NCBI RefSeq assembly: GCF_002729955.1 | Contig: NZ_PBYA01000054.1 | Location: forward strand, 52,012 to 116,011 | Length of the DNA: 64,000 bases | Source of the DNA: Salinisphaera sp. | GTDB taxonomy: Bacteria > Pseudomonadota > Gammaproteobacteria > Nevskiales > Salinisphaeraceae | Direction: 5' to 3' | In this document: positions 26,394 to 36,279 of the stretch, piece by piece | Position numbering within the stretch: the first letter of the stretch is position 1 | How the letters are laid out: each line of letters begins with the position of its first letter | Program-made: the position numbers and the translations under genes | Notes under the pieces: generated by a model | Seen by the model: only the letters and a program-made list of their open reading frames with translations | Told to the model about the DNA's origin: nothing | Database searches by the model: none

Positions 26394-28133
26394 TCAGATT
26401 TCCCTGAGCCAGGGGAGGTTGTTGTAGACGCGGAAAGTCGTCAGCTCGCGTACGCCGGGGTCGGGGGTGGAAATCGTATCCACGGCCATATAGCGACAGG
26501 TGAGGGCAGCTTCGGTTAGCTCGAGCACGGCGTAGCCGTGGGCGGCAGAGTTCCAGTAGCGGATATGCGGGTTGGCCAGGCGCACGGCGGGTTCGAGTTT
26601 GTTGGCGCGCAGGCCGAGGCGGTCGGCGGGCATGGGTGCGCTGGGCAGGTTAAGGCCGGCGCGAATCTGGTCTTCCAGATTGGCGGAGGTGACCGAGCCC
26701 ACCATCAGCTCTACGCCCACCGGGTATTCGAAGAAGTTGTCGAAGTCGGTCTTGAGATAGCCGGCGGTAAACGTGTGCAGATCGCCGGTGAGGGCGACGA
26801 GGTTGGTGGTGCCGGCATCGCGCAGGGTGGACAGGATATGTCGGCGCTCGGCGGGGTAGCCGTCCCACTGGTCGAGGTTGACGAACAGCTCGCCTACCTT
26901 GAGCTGCATGAGCATGACTTCGTTGGCCCAGAGCTTCCAGCGTGCCGGGGAGCCGGTCACGGCATCGATGAACCAGTCGCGCTGGGCACGGCCGAGCATG
27001 GTGCGGTCGGCATCTTCGCGAGCGGCACAGCCGAGGGTGGCATAGCGCTCGCCCACGGTATCGGTGCCGCAGGGCGGGCCGTCGCGGTACAGGCGCTCGT
27101 CCGTGGCGATGAGTTCGGCGAGCTGGCCGAAGCGAAAGCTGCGATAGATCTGGATCGACTCGTCCCAGGGGCGGGCCGGGTCGAAGGCGGTATCCGCCGG
27201 GATGTATTCGCTCCAGGCCCGATTGGCGGCCTGGCGCAGATCGGGCTGCGGCGTAGTGGCCGTCGTGGCGCCGGTATTGTTGTCCGGGTGGATATTGCCG
27301 TGGCAGTCGTTGCCGAACTCGTGATCGTCCCAGATGGCGATCATGGCGAAGCGTTCGTGCAGGCGCTGTAGATCGGTATCGCTCCGATAGCTGCGATACA
27401 GATAGCGATAGTCGTCGAGCCCGGCCGGCACGGTCTGGCCGGAGGGCAGGGGCTCGAGCTGGCGCGCGCTGCCTTCCTGGAAGCTGGCATCCACGGTTTC
27501 GTAGATGTAGTCACCCAGGTGAATGACGTAGTCCACGTCTTCTTCTGCCAGCCGGGCAAGCGCATTGTAGAAGCCGAAGCCGTAGTCCTGGCAGGTGATA
27601 TAGCCCAGGCGCAGCCGCTCGGGGTTGGCTTCGGCGGCCGGCAGCGTCTTGAAGCGCCCGGTGCGGCTGGCCACGCCCTGCGCGATGAAACGGTAGTAAT
27701 AGGTTCTAAAGCCGGTGAGCGCCGAATGGGCGATGGCAAGCTTCACGGTGAAGTCGCCCGCCGCCTCCGCCCGGGCGGCGCCGGCGAGTACGACATTGCT
27801 GAATGCGTCGTCCGTTGCGATCTGCCAGTTCACGACCGCACCGCCGGCTGCGGGCTCGCTCTCCGGGGCGAGCCGGGTCCACAGCACGATGCCCTGTTCC
27901 TTCGGGTCGCCTGAGGCGACGCTCTGGGGGAACCATGCCGCCTGGTGCTGTGCGGTAGCGGCGTCGTCGACGGCGAAGGCCTGTGCCTGCGGGCCGACAT
28001 CGGCCGAATCGATGAACGGCACCGGGCTTTCGAATACGCCGCCCAGAGCGCGGGCCCAGCCCTGGGTCGCGGTCAGACTCCAGCCGACCGCGCCCGCGGC
28101 CGATAGGGTCGAAAGAAAACGACGACGATCCAT
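26394..28133 (-). CDS. phoD: PhoD-type alkaline phosphatase/phosphodiesterase
   Basis: 579 residues. A twin-arginine signal (MDRRRFLSTLSAAGAVG) directs folded export. An N-terminal PhoD_N domain (FPQSVASGDPKEQGIVLWTRL) is followed by the metallophosphatase with LGYITCQDYGFG, YVIHLGDYIYE, IWDDHEFGND and VALTGDLHTF. Family members release phosphate from mono- and diesters using Ca and Fe. I start at ATG 28133, four codons inside the longest ORF, where the RR motif begins. No Pho box was recognised. Confidence 0.93.
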   Translation of the reverse strand: MDRRRFLSTLSAAGAVGWSLTATQGWARALGGVFESPVPFIDSADVGPQAQAFAVDDAATAQHQAAWFPQSVASGDPKEQGIVLWTRLAPESEPAAGGAVVNWQIATDDAFSNVVLAGAARAEAAGDFTVKLAIAHSALTGFRTYYYRFIAQGVASRTGRFKTLPAAEANPERLRLGYITCQDYGFGFYNALARLAEEDVDYVIHLGDYIYETVDASFQEGSARQLEPLPSGQTVPAGLDDYRYLYRSYRSDTDLQRLHERFAMIAIWDDHEFGNDCHGNIHPDNNTGATTATTPQPDLRQAANRAWSEYIPADTAFDPARPWDESIQIYRSFRFGQLAELIATDERLYRDGPPCGTDTVGERYATLGCAAREDADRTMLGRAQRDWFIDAVTGSPARWKLWANEVMLMQLKVGELFVNLDQWDGYPAERRHILSTLRDAGTTNLVALTGDLHTFTAGYLKTDFDNFFEYPVGVELMVGSVTSANLEDQIRAGLNLPSAPMPADRLGLRANKLEPAVRLANPHIRYWNSAAHGYAVLELTEAALTCRYMAVDTISTPDPGVRELTTFRVYNNLPWLREI

Positions 28134-28613
28134 GGCAGCCCCCAAGCGCGAACCGAGATTGGTGCACTACACATTAGCCGCGGCAGGTGACAGGAAGACT
28201 ACGCGTCCGGTATGGCGCGAGTGGCTGACTGCCTCGCCCGACTGGCGCGACGGCCAAACGAAGCGGGCGTGATATGTTCGAGATGTGCTTTTTGGTTACG
28301 CGTGGAAACGCTCTGCCGAATAGGCCAGGTTCCTGGCAGTGGGTTCGTCGAACGCGCGTTGCCGGGCCTTGAGAGCTGCATAAGGAGTCGAACGGGGGCA
28401 TTGTCGATTATATGTTTTACAACAAATATCAATATTACCCGGCGTGATATTCAATATTGCCCATTTAGACCAAAGAACACTGCTCTTTACGTGAAACTTC
28501 GGATACAAGTAAGCTCATAAGAGCAACTATAAATATAAGCGAAGGGGCGCCGGCCCCTGGCGAGTGTGCTGCCCAGCAGTCACGTGCCGGTATGTGCGAG
28601 TACGCGGAGTGTC
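28134..28613. other. 480-base region upstream of the receiver-EAL gene
   Basis: No gene seen. The part from about 28400 to 28550 is distinctly AT-rich, with CAATATT and AATATTG arms near 28430-28460, suitable for a promoter and operator of the two-component pair to the right. Confidence 0.45.
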
Positions 28614-29819
28614 ATGGTTGAACAACGGGGGACATCGAGACGTCTATTGGTACTGGACGACGAGCGTGACGTAGGGGCCACCATCTGCATGATGGCCCGT
28701 AACGCAGGCTATGAGACGGACTATACCGATCGCATTGACGTGTTCATGGAGCGGTTGGAGACCGTCCCACCGACCCATGTGGCCATCGACCTGCAGCTGG
28801 GAGACGGCGACGGCATCGACGTTATCCACCGCTTGGCCGGGTTGGGCTGCCGTGCCGGTTTGATCATCGTGTCCCGGCTGGGCGGGCGTATTCTGGAATC
28901 CGCGGCCCGGGCGGCGGTCGAGAATGGGCTGCGTCTCACCGGGACGCTCGCGAAGCCGTTCTCGTATGCCGAGCTGAAATCCCTGCTGATCGCGGCGGAG
29001 TCGCAAGCCCCCGAGAACAGCGGTTTGCCTGCCGATCGTTCCGTTCGAAGCGTGTCCGAGGCCGAGCTTGGCGAGGCGCTCGCCGCCGAGGCATTCGTTG
29101 CCCACTATCAGCCCAAGATATCGCTTGCCACGGGCGAGTTGGTCGGCTTCGAATGTCTGGCCCGCTGGCCGGCAGACGAACCTGGCGCGGTAGCGCCGGA
29201 TGTATTCATCCGCTGCGCCGAGCAGACCGGCCAGATTCATGAGCTGACGCGTCAGGTTTATCGCTCGGCGCTGGCCTGGCGCCCGCCGTGTGCCAGGGGC
29301 AAGCCCTTGAAATACGCGCTGAATCTTTCGCCGCTCAATCTGGCCGACGAAAGCTTTCCACGCTGGCTGGTCGACGAATGCGAGGCTCAAGGCATCGCGC
29401 CGTCGCAGGTGATCCTGGAAATCACGGAAACCGCCAGCCTGAACAACCCGCTGGTGCTGCTGGAAAACCTGACGCAGTTTCGTATTCGCGGGTTCGAATT
29501 GTCGATCGATGATTTCGGCGTGGGTTATTCCTCGATGGTGCAGCTCGCACGGCTGCCGTTTTCCGAGCTCAAGATCGACCGCATGTTCGTCAAGGGCCTG
29601 GCGACCTCGGAGGAATCGATGAAGATCGTGACTGCGGTCATCGGCCTCGGCCATTCGCTTGGCCTGAACGTGGTCGCTGAAGGGGTCGAAGACAGAACAG
29701 CTCTGGAGCTGTTGGCCCGAGCGGGCTGCAACCAGGCCCAGGGCTACTTCATCGCCAAGCCAATGAGCCACCGGGCTGCGGCCCTCTGGCAGGCCTCCTG
29801 TGGGTGGCAGGACGGATGA
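28614..29819 (+). CDS. Response regulator with receiver and EAL domains
   Basis: 401 residues. The receiver domain (about 10-125) starts RLLVLDDERDV and has the phospho-acceptor Asp59 in HVAIDLQLGDGDG. The EAL domain (about 145-395) keeps Glu180 in GFECLARW, NLSPLNL, LEITET, DDFGVGYSSM, KIDRMFV and VVAEGVED, so c-di-GMP phosphodiesterase activity is likely. ATG 28614 follows CGGAGTGTC. Its TGA overlaps the ATG of the hybrid kinase gene, which implies the two work as a pair. Confidence 0.92.
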   Translation: MVEQRGTSRRLLVLDDERDVGATICMMARNAGYETDYTDRIDVFMERLETVPPTHVAIDLQLGDGDGIDVIHRLAGLGCRAGLIIVSRLGGRILESAARAAVENGLRLTGTLAKPFSYAELKSLLIAAESQAPENSGLPADRSVRSVSEAELGEALAAEAFVAHYQPKISLATGELVGFECLARWPADEPGAVAPDVFIRCAEQTGQIHELTRQVYRSALAWRPPCARGKPLKYALNLSPLNLADESFPRWLVDECEAQGIAPSQVILEITETASLNNPLVLLENLTQFRIRGFELSIDDFGVGYSSMVQLARLPFSELKIDRMFVKGLATSEESMKIVTAVIGLGHSLGLNVVAEGVEDRTALELLARAGCNQAQGYFIAKPMSHRAAALWQASCGWQDG

Positions 29820-32800
29820 GCGGTCCGGCCGACGAGACCTACAAACGGCTGTTCAAGGCCACGCCGGGCAAGATTCTGGTGCTGTTGCCGGGCAGCTTCG
29901 AGATCGTGACCGCCACCGACGAATACCTCGCCGCCACGGCAAAACGAGAAGAGGATATCGTCGGCAAGAGCGTATTCGAAGTTTTCCCGGATGATCCCGC
30001 GGAACCCGCGGCCGACGGCGAGCGCAACCTGCGCACGTCGCTGGCGCGGGTCGAGTCGCTCAAGGCACCGGACACGATGGGCATCCAGCGCTACCCGCTG
30101 CGGTCACCGGACGGACGCTTCGAAGAGCGCTTCTGGAGCTCGATGAATACGCCCGTGCTCGATGATCGCGGCGAAATCGAGTTCATCCTTCACCGCACGG
30201 AAGATATCACCGGGATCGTGCGCGAACGCGGGAAGGTGGAACGCGCTGATGAAATGGCCGGCCAGGACGCAGCCGCCGTACAAGATATCGTTCTGCGGTC
30301 GCAGGAACTTCGCCAGGCGCTGTCCAAGCTTCAGGAGTACGAGGCGCGCATGCGCGCCGCCGAGCGCATGCTCAATCTGGGCACTTGGGAATACCACCCA
30401 CAAACCGGTGACTTGAACTGGTCGAGCCAGGTGTTCGATATCCACGACTTGCCGGCCAGCCAGGGTGCGCCGGACCTCAATGGCTATTTTGCTCTGGTAC
30501 ACCCGGGCGATCAGGCACAGGCACGGGCGGCGTATCAGCAGTTTCTCAACCGCGAGACGCCTCAGATCGAACTCGATCATCGGATTCGCACGGACACAGG
30601 CGAAGTACGCTATATCAAGGCGGTGGGCGAACGCCATCGTCGTGGCGATGACGAGATCGTGGTCGGCTATGTGCAGGACGTAACATCGCTGGTGCGCACC
30701 CGCGAGAAACTCACCCAGGCCGAACAGCTGCTGCGCCTGGCAGGCGAAAAGGCGAAGCTGGGCGGCTGGCGGGTTACGGTGGATAGCCAGATCGTGGTCT
30801 GGACCTCGGAGACGGCCGCCATTCACGGCATGCCGCCGGAGTACTCGCCGGGCAGCGTCGAAGAAGCAATCGGTTTCTATGCCCCGGCCGACCAGGACGT
30901 GATTCAAGGCGTTTTCAAGCGCTGTGTCGAGGAAGGCAAGAGCTTCGATGTGGTCTGTCGACTGCATACCGCCGACGGAAGACGGCCCTGGGTACGCAGC
31001 CTCGGCGTGGCCCAGTACAACGATTACGGTCGGGTGATCGCGGTACAGGGGGCGTTCCAGGATATAACCAGCCTGCAGGAGGCCCGAGAGCGGGCCGCCA
31101 AGGCCGACAGGGCACGCATCGATATTCTCGAGAGCATTGGCGATGCCTTCTATGCGCTCGACCACGAATGGAACTTCACCTACCTCAACCGCAAGGCCTG
31201 TGCGCTGCTGGGGCGCTCGGCCGGGGAGCTGCTCGGCCATAACCTGTGGGCGGAGTTTCCCGAGACGCTCGGCAAGGCCATTGAACGCCAATACCGCGGC
31301 GCGGTCGCCGGGCAGCGGACAAAACGTTTCCAGAGCTACTACGCGCCCCGGGGGAAATGGCTGGAAATCAGTGCTTACCCGATACCCGAAGGCTTGGCCG
31401 TCTATCTGCGCGACGTGACGCAACAGCGCGAATATCAGCAACAGCTGCGCATGATCGAGGCCGCGCTGGCGCGCCAGAATGATACGGTGATCATCACCGA
31501 AGCAGCGGGCGCCAACGTGTCGGCCGACCCGCGAGTGGTCTATGTAAACGATGCCTACGAGCGTTTAACGGGCCGGCCTAAAGACGAGGCACTGGGGCAA
31601 CGGCCATGGTTTTTACAGCGTACCGGCGCCGACCCGAAACAGCTGGCGCGTATTCGCGCCGCGTTGTATCGACACGCCCCCATTCGATGCGAGCTGCGCG
31701 ATCAAAAGCAATCCGGCGCGGCCTACTGGCTGGAACTGGAGGTTACGCCGCTGTTCGATGCCGACGGCGAGTGCACGCATTACGTGGCCGTCCAACGCGA
31801 TATATCGCGTCGCAAAGCGCAGGAGGCCGAGCTTCGCCAGGCCCGAGAGCGCTTCGAACTCATTTCCCGCGCAGTCAATGACGTGATCTGGGACTGGGAT
31901 CTCGCCACCGGGAACGTCTGGTGGAACGACGCGGTCACCGCGGTATTCGGCTATGCCAGGCAGGAGCTGGATGGCGGCCGTCAGTCCTGGCAGCAATGTC
32001 TTCACCCCGAGGATCGTGCGCAGGTGGCCCAAAGCGTGGCCGAAGTCATTGCCAGCGAGTCGGTGCTCTGGCGCGGTGAGTATCGCTTCATTAAAAAGGA
32101 CGGCCAGGTGGCCAGCGTCGTGGATCGGGGCTTTGTGATCCGGGACGAGGCTGGCCGGGCGATTCGCATGGTCGGCAGCATGCTCGACGTCAGCGAGCGT
32201 ATCGATATGGAAAGCCGTCTGCGCGAGGCACAGAAGCTTGAGGCGGTCGGCCATCTCACCGGCGGCGTGGCCCACGATTTCAACAACCTGCTGACCGTGA
32301 TCCTGGGTAATGCGGAAGTCATGGCCGAACAGGCTGACAACGCCATGTTGAGCCAGATGGCGCAGATGACGGTCGCCGCCGCCCAGCGCGGGGCCGAGTT
32401 GACGAGCCGACTGCTCGCGTTTGCCCGTCGCCAGCCTCTGAATCCCGAGCTCACGAATGTGAATGGGCTGATACAGGCGATCCAGCCGCTCGTGGAGCGT
32501 ACGCTGCCGGCGGATATCGAGCTCGAAACCGTGCTCGATCCGCAGCTGGGTTTGACCGAAATCGATGCCAGCGAACTGGACACCGCGCTACTGAACCTCG
32601 CGGTCAATGCCCGCGACGCCATACCGGAAGGGGGCAAGCTCACCATCGAGACCGCCAACAGCATGCTCGACGATCACTACGCGGAGCGGCATCCGGAGGT
32701 CGAAGCCGGCGACTACGTGATGATTGGCGTCACCGACACGGGCAGCGGCATGGACACCGAGACCCTGCGCCGTGTCTTCGAGCCCTTTTTTACAACCAAG

Positions 32801-33355
32801 GCGGTGGGCAAGGGCAGCGGCCTGGGGCTGAGTATGGTGTTCGGCTTCACCAAGCAATCCGGCGGGCATATAAAGATCTACTCCGAGCCGGGCGAAGGCA
32901 CCTGCGTAAAACTCTATTTCCCCCGTTCGCTGGATACGCAGCGCCTGGATCGACAGCCAGCGGCCAAGCCGCCGGCACAGGGCGGAAGCGAGCATATCCT
33001 GATTGCCGAAGACGACGATCTGGTGCTGGCGCATCTGGAAGGACAGCTACGCTCACTGGGCTACCGGGTCACGTCCACCATCTCGGGCCCGGCGGCGCTG
33101 AGCGCTTTGGAAAAACACCCGGATATCGACCTGCTGCTCACCGATATCATCATGCCGGGCGGCATGAATGGCCGCCAGCTGGCCGACCAGGCGGCCGCGC
33201 GCTACCCGGCGCTGAAGATCCTGTTCACCTCCGGCTATACCGAGAACGCGATCGTGCACCAGGGACGGCTGGACCCGGGTGTAGAGCTGCTGGGCAAACC
33301 CTATACCCGACAGGAACTGGCCACGAAGGTGCGTTCGGTGCTCGACCGCGCATAG
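29816..33355 (+). CDS. Multi-PAS hybrid histidine kinase
   Basis: 1179 residues, no membrane helices, so a cytoplasmic sensor. About six PAS/PAC modules lie between residues 8 and 800, for example RLFKATPGKILVLLPG, LNLGTWEYHPQTGD, GDAFYALDHEWNFTYLN, VYVNDAYERLTGRP and DVIWDWDLATGNVWW. The H-box has His820 in VAHDFNNLLTVI. The ATPase domain has NLAVNARDAI, DTGSGM and GKGSGLGLSMVFG. A C-terminal receiver has Asp1110 in LLTDIIMPGGMNG. Phosphate probably passes to the EAL partner encoded upstream. ATG 29816 overlaps that gene's stop. The signal sensed is unknown; no cofactor-binding residue in the PAS domains could be assigned. Confidence 0.92.
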   Translation: MSGPADETYKRLFKATPGKILVLLPGSFEIVTATDEYLAATAKREEDIVGKSVFEVFPDDPAEPAADGERNLRTSLARVESLKAPDTMGIQRYPLRSPDGRFEERFWSSMNTPVLDDRGEIEFILHRTEDITGIVRERGKVERADEMAGQDAAAVQDIVLRSQELRQALSKLQEYEARMRAAERMLNLGTWEYHPQTGDLNWSSQVFDIHDLPASQGAPDLNGYFALVHPGDQAQARAAYQQFLNRETPQIELDHRIRTDTGEVRYIKAVGERHRRGDDEIVVGYVQDVTSLVRTREKLTQAEQLLRLAGEKAKLGGWRVTVDSQIVVWTSETAAIHGMPPEYSPGSVEEAIGFYAPADQDVIQGVFKRCVEEGKSFDVVCRLHTADGRRPWVRSLGVAQYNDYGRVIAVQGAFQDITSLQEARERAAKADRARIDILESIGDAFYALDHEWNFTYLNRKACALLGRSAGELLGHNLWAEFPETLGKAIERQYRGAVAGQRTKRFQSYYAPRGKWLEISAYPIPEGLAVYLRDVTQQREYQQQLRMIEAALARQNDTVIITEAAGANVSADPRVVYVNDAYERLTGRPKDEALGQRPWFLQRTGADPKQLARIRAALYRHAPIRCELRDQKQSGAAYWLELEVTPLFDADGECTHYVAVQRDISRRKAQEAELRQARERFELISRAVNDVIWDWDLATGNVWWNDAVTAVFGYARQELDGGRQSWQQCLHPEDRAQVAQSVAEVIASESVLWRGEYRFIKKDGQVASVVDRGFVIRDEAGRAIRMVGSMLDVSERIDMESRLREAQKLEAVGHLTGGVAHDFNNLLTVILGNAEVMAEQADNAMLSQMAQMTVAAAQRGAELTSRLLAFARRQPLNPELTNVNGLIQAIQPLVERTLPADIELETVLDPQLGLTEIDASELDTALLNLAVNARDAIPEGGKLTIETANSMLDDHYAERHPEVEAGDYVMIGVTDTGSGMDTETLRRVFEPFFTTKAVGKGSGLGLSMVFGFTKQSGGHIKIYSEPGEGTCVKLYFPRSLDTQRLDRQPAAKPPAQGGSEHILIAEDDDLVLAHLEGQLRSLGYRVTSTISGPAALSALEKHPDIDLLLTDIIMPGGMNGRQLADQAAARYPALKILFTSGYTENAIVHQGRLDPGVELLGKPYTRQELATKVRSVLDRA

Positions 33356-33863
33356 CGAAGTCGGTCTGGCGGGACCGGCAGCCTCCCGGTTGCCGCGCGG
33401 GAGAACGGGCTGATTCGGTTCTTGGCGATGGCTTTTGGCGACGGCGTCGCGTGGTCGCCGACGCGGGATTGTCCCTTAAGCGGTGTTCCGCCAGCGCGCA
33501 TGGATGTGCGTTTCGATACCGGCCCACCGGCCGGTGGGCCCGCGGGTTGGCGGCAACCCGAACGCCAACCGGGCCGTCGGGCGCAGTGAAATAGGCATAA
33601 GCCGCTCGCGGCTGATTCGAAAAGGGCTCGTGCCGTGCGGCCTGCGGCAATTTGCCGCAGCGAAAAGCGGCGGAATGCGTTACGGAACAACATAAAATAC
33701 GTCGCAGAAACGGTTTCGACCACGCCGGCCAGCGGCGGCGCGTGAGCCGCCAGCGCCTGGAAAGCGCGGGTTCGATGCGCTTACACAGGCCTTGCTACTG
33801 CAAGGCACGTCGTCCGCTTCGTACACCCCATCCTTCCTGCTTCGACGACGGCAAAGACAAACA
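33356..33863. other. Gene-free 508-base region before the TonB receptor
   Basis: No credible ORF on either strand. A GC-rich palindromic run (gcccaccggccggtgggcc at about 33522-33540) can form a hairpin. No Fur box resembling the one at 60101 was found near the receptor start. Confidence 0.45.
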
Positions 33864-36062
33864 ATGATGAAATTCTGTGTGCGCGCCGGTGTGGTGTCGC
33901 TTGTCGTGGCCTTGTTCGCGCCGATCGTTGAGGCGGCAAGCCGAGCGAACGAACCGGAGCACAGGGCGAATGCCACGCAGGGCGCGAGCGTGGAACTCGT
34001 CCAGGCGGAGAGTATCGCCCTCGACGATATCGTGGTCGGCGGCGTACGCCAGGCCTATCGCGGCAATTTCGAGCTGCGCGAAATACCGCGTTCCATCAAT
34101 ACCGTCGATGCCGAAACGCTTGAAGAAAATGCCATTACCGGGCTGACCGAAGCGCTCGATCTGGATGCGTCGGTCGCGCGACAGAACACGCTCGGCGGGC
34201 TGTGGGATTCGTTCGCGATACGCGGTTTTGCCGGCGACGAGAACCTGCCCAGCGGTTATCTCGTGAACGGCTTCAACGCCGGCCGCGGCTTCGGCGGTCA
34301 GCGTGATCTGGCCGGCATCGAACGCGTCGAGATCCTGAAGGGCCCGGCGGCGGCGCTCTACGGCCGGGGCGAACCGGGCGGCACGGTCAATCTGGTGACG
34401 AAGCAGGCCCGCCTGGGTGAAACATTCGGCACCGTGCAGGCACAGACCGGCAGTTTCGATACCCAGCGCGCCGAGGCCGACATCAACCTCCCGCTGGGGG
34501 AAGCGCTTGCTGTGCGGCTGATCGGCTACGGCGAACAGTCGGATGGGTTTCGTGACTTCGTGGCCGAGGATCGCTGGGGCTTTCTGCCGTCGCTGGGCTG
34601 GGCGATCAACGACGCCACGCGCCTGACCTACGACCTGGAGAAGACCCGCGTGTCGGTACCGTTCGATCGCGGCATCGTCGTACTCGACGATAACTTCAAG
34701 ACGGTGCCCCGCGACCGCTTTCTGGGCGAGCCCGGCGATGGCGATCATGTCGCCGAAGCCGAAGGACATCAGCTGCGCCTGTCACATGATTTCAGCCCCG
34801 CCTGGCGCATGCTGCTCGGGGCGATCAAGCGGGATACGCTTCTGACCGGCACGTCTTCCGACCCGGAACTGGCGGTATCGCGCCAGCCGGTGTTCGAGGA
34901 CGGCCAGACGCTGGCCCGCCAGCGTCGTTCCCGCGTGTACGACTCCGAACAGCTGGCATTTCGCGGCGAGCTCGACGGCGAGTTCCAGCTCGGCTCGTTC
35001 TGGCATCGGCTGTTGATCGGCGCGGATTACGATCGCTTCAAGAATTATCAGGACTTTCGGCGTGTGCGCCCGGCCGGGCTGGCCAGCAACCCCAGCGACG
35101 AACAGTCGTACGCCGTCGATATCGATAATCCGGTCTACGGTCGTTTCCCGCTACCCACGCCACTGCCGAACAACGACCGGTTGGACATACAAGAGTCGAT
35201 CGGCGTGTTCCTACAGGATCAGGTGGAACTCACCGAGCGCCTGCAGCTGCGCCTGGGCGCTCGTTATGACGACTACGAGCTGCGTACGGAAAACTACATC
35301 ACCGATATCGACAGCGAACGACAGGAAGGGCGCCTGAGCCCGCAGCTCGGCGTGGTTTACGAACTCAGCGAGCCGGTGGTGCTCTACGCCAACTACGGCG
35401 AAGGCTTTCGCGCCAATATCGGCACCGATGTGAACGGCAACATCTTCGATCCCGAGGAAACGCGTGCCGTCGAAGCCGGGGCGAAACTGGCGCTGTTCGA
35501 TGGCGCGATCGATGCGACGGTGGCCGTATTCAGCCAGGAAAAGAAAAACGTACTCGCCAGCGATATCAATAACCCCGGCTTTTCGGCCGCGATCGGCAAG
35601 GCGCGCAGCCGCGGGGTGGAGCTCGACGTGAGCGGCGAACTGCCCGCGGAGGTGGAATTCCGACTGAGCTATGCGTACACCGATGCCGAAGCGCGATCGA
35701 GCGTGCTCGACCCGAACTTCTCTTTCGAAATCAAGCCGGGCGATCCGTTGGCCAATATCCCGGATCACCAGTTCAACGCCCAGGCCCAGAAGCGGTTCAC
35801 CGTCGCCGACAAGCAAACCATGGCCGGCGCCGGCCTGCGCTACGTCAGCGAAAGACTGGGCGCCACCGGGACGGACTTCACGCTGCCCGACTACACGTTG
35901 TTCCGTTTGTTCGGCGACGTACAGCTCACCGACAATCTGGCCGTGTTCGCGAACATCGACAACGTGTTCAACACGCACTGGTATGCCAGCAGCTATTCGC
36001 AGCTCTGGGTGCAGCCGGGCACGCCGCGAACTGCGACGGTCGGTTTGCGCGCAACGTTCTAG
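33864..36062 (+). CDS. TonB-dependent siderophore-type outer membrane receptor
   Basis: 732 residues. The signal peptide ends IVEA, with ESIALDDIVVGG as a likely TonB-box region. The plug domain has REIPRSINTVDAETL, FAIRGFAGDE, RVEILKGPAAALYGRGEPGG and TVNLVTKQ. The rest is a 22-strand barrel ending in the required C-terminal Phe (GLRATF). The plug wording is that of the FhuA/FpvA siderophore subfamily; the actual ligand is unknown. ATG 33864 starts MMKFCVRAG. No transport partners are adjacent. Confidence 0.92.
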   Translation: MMKFCVRAGVVSLVVALFAPIVEAASRANEPEHRANATQGASVELVQAESIALDDIVVGGVRQAYRGNFELREIPRSINTVDAETLEENAITGLTEALDLDASVARQNTLGGLWDSFAIRGFAGDENLPSGYLVNGFNAGRGFGGQRDLAGIERVEILKGPAAALYGRGEPGGTVNLVTKQARLGETFGTVQAQTGSFDTQRAEADINLPLGEALAVRLIGYGEQSDGFRDFVAEDRWGFLPSLGWAINDATRLTYDLEKTRVSVPFDRGIVVLDDNFKTVPRDRFLGEPGDGDHVAEAEGHQLRLSHDFSPAWRMLLGAIKRDTLLTGTSSDPELAVSRQPVFEDGQTLARQRRSRVYDSEQLAFRGELDGEFQLGSFWHRLLIGADYDRFKNYQDFRRVRPAGLASNPSDEQSYAVDIDNPVYGRFPLPTPLPNNDRLDIQESIGVFLQDQVELTERLQLRLGARYDDYELRTENYITDIDSERQEGRLSPQLGVVYELSEPVVLYANYGEGFRANIGTDVNGNIFDPEETRAVEAGAKLALFDGAIDATVAVFSQEKKNVLASDINNPGFSAAIGKARSRGVELDVSGELPAEVEFRLSYAYTDAEARSSVLDPNFSFEIKPGDPLANIPDHQFNAQAQKRFTVADKQTMAGAGLRYVSERLGATGTDFTLPDYTLFRLFGDVQLTDNLAVFANIDNVFNTHWYASSYSQLWVQPGTPRTATVGLRATF

Positions 36063-36279
36063 CCTGGCGATCGATTTGCATGCCGGCGGTCATGCTGCCT
36101 ATCGCCGGCATGCAGGGCCAAGTAGTGGCCATGTAGGATCAAAAAGCCCGCTGCGCTTCCTCGGCACAGGCGCCCGAGGGCGGGCAGCCGCCCCCGGACG
36201 CAGGATAGGCCGGGCGCGGTGCGGTGGCCGGGTTCGGCCACCCCACGCGCCATGTCGCGGGCGGACTCGAGTGGGACTT

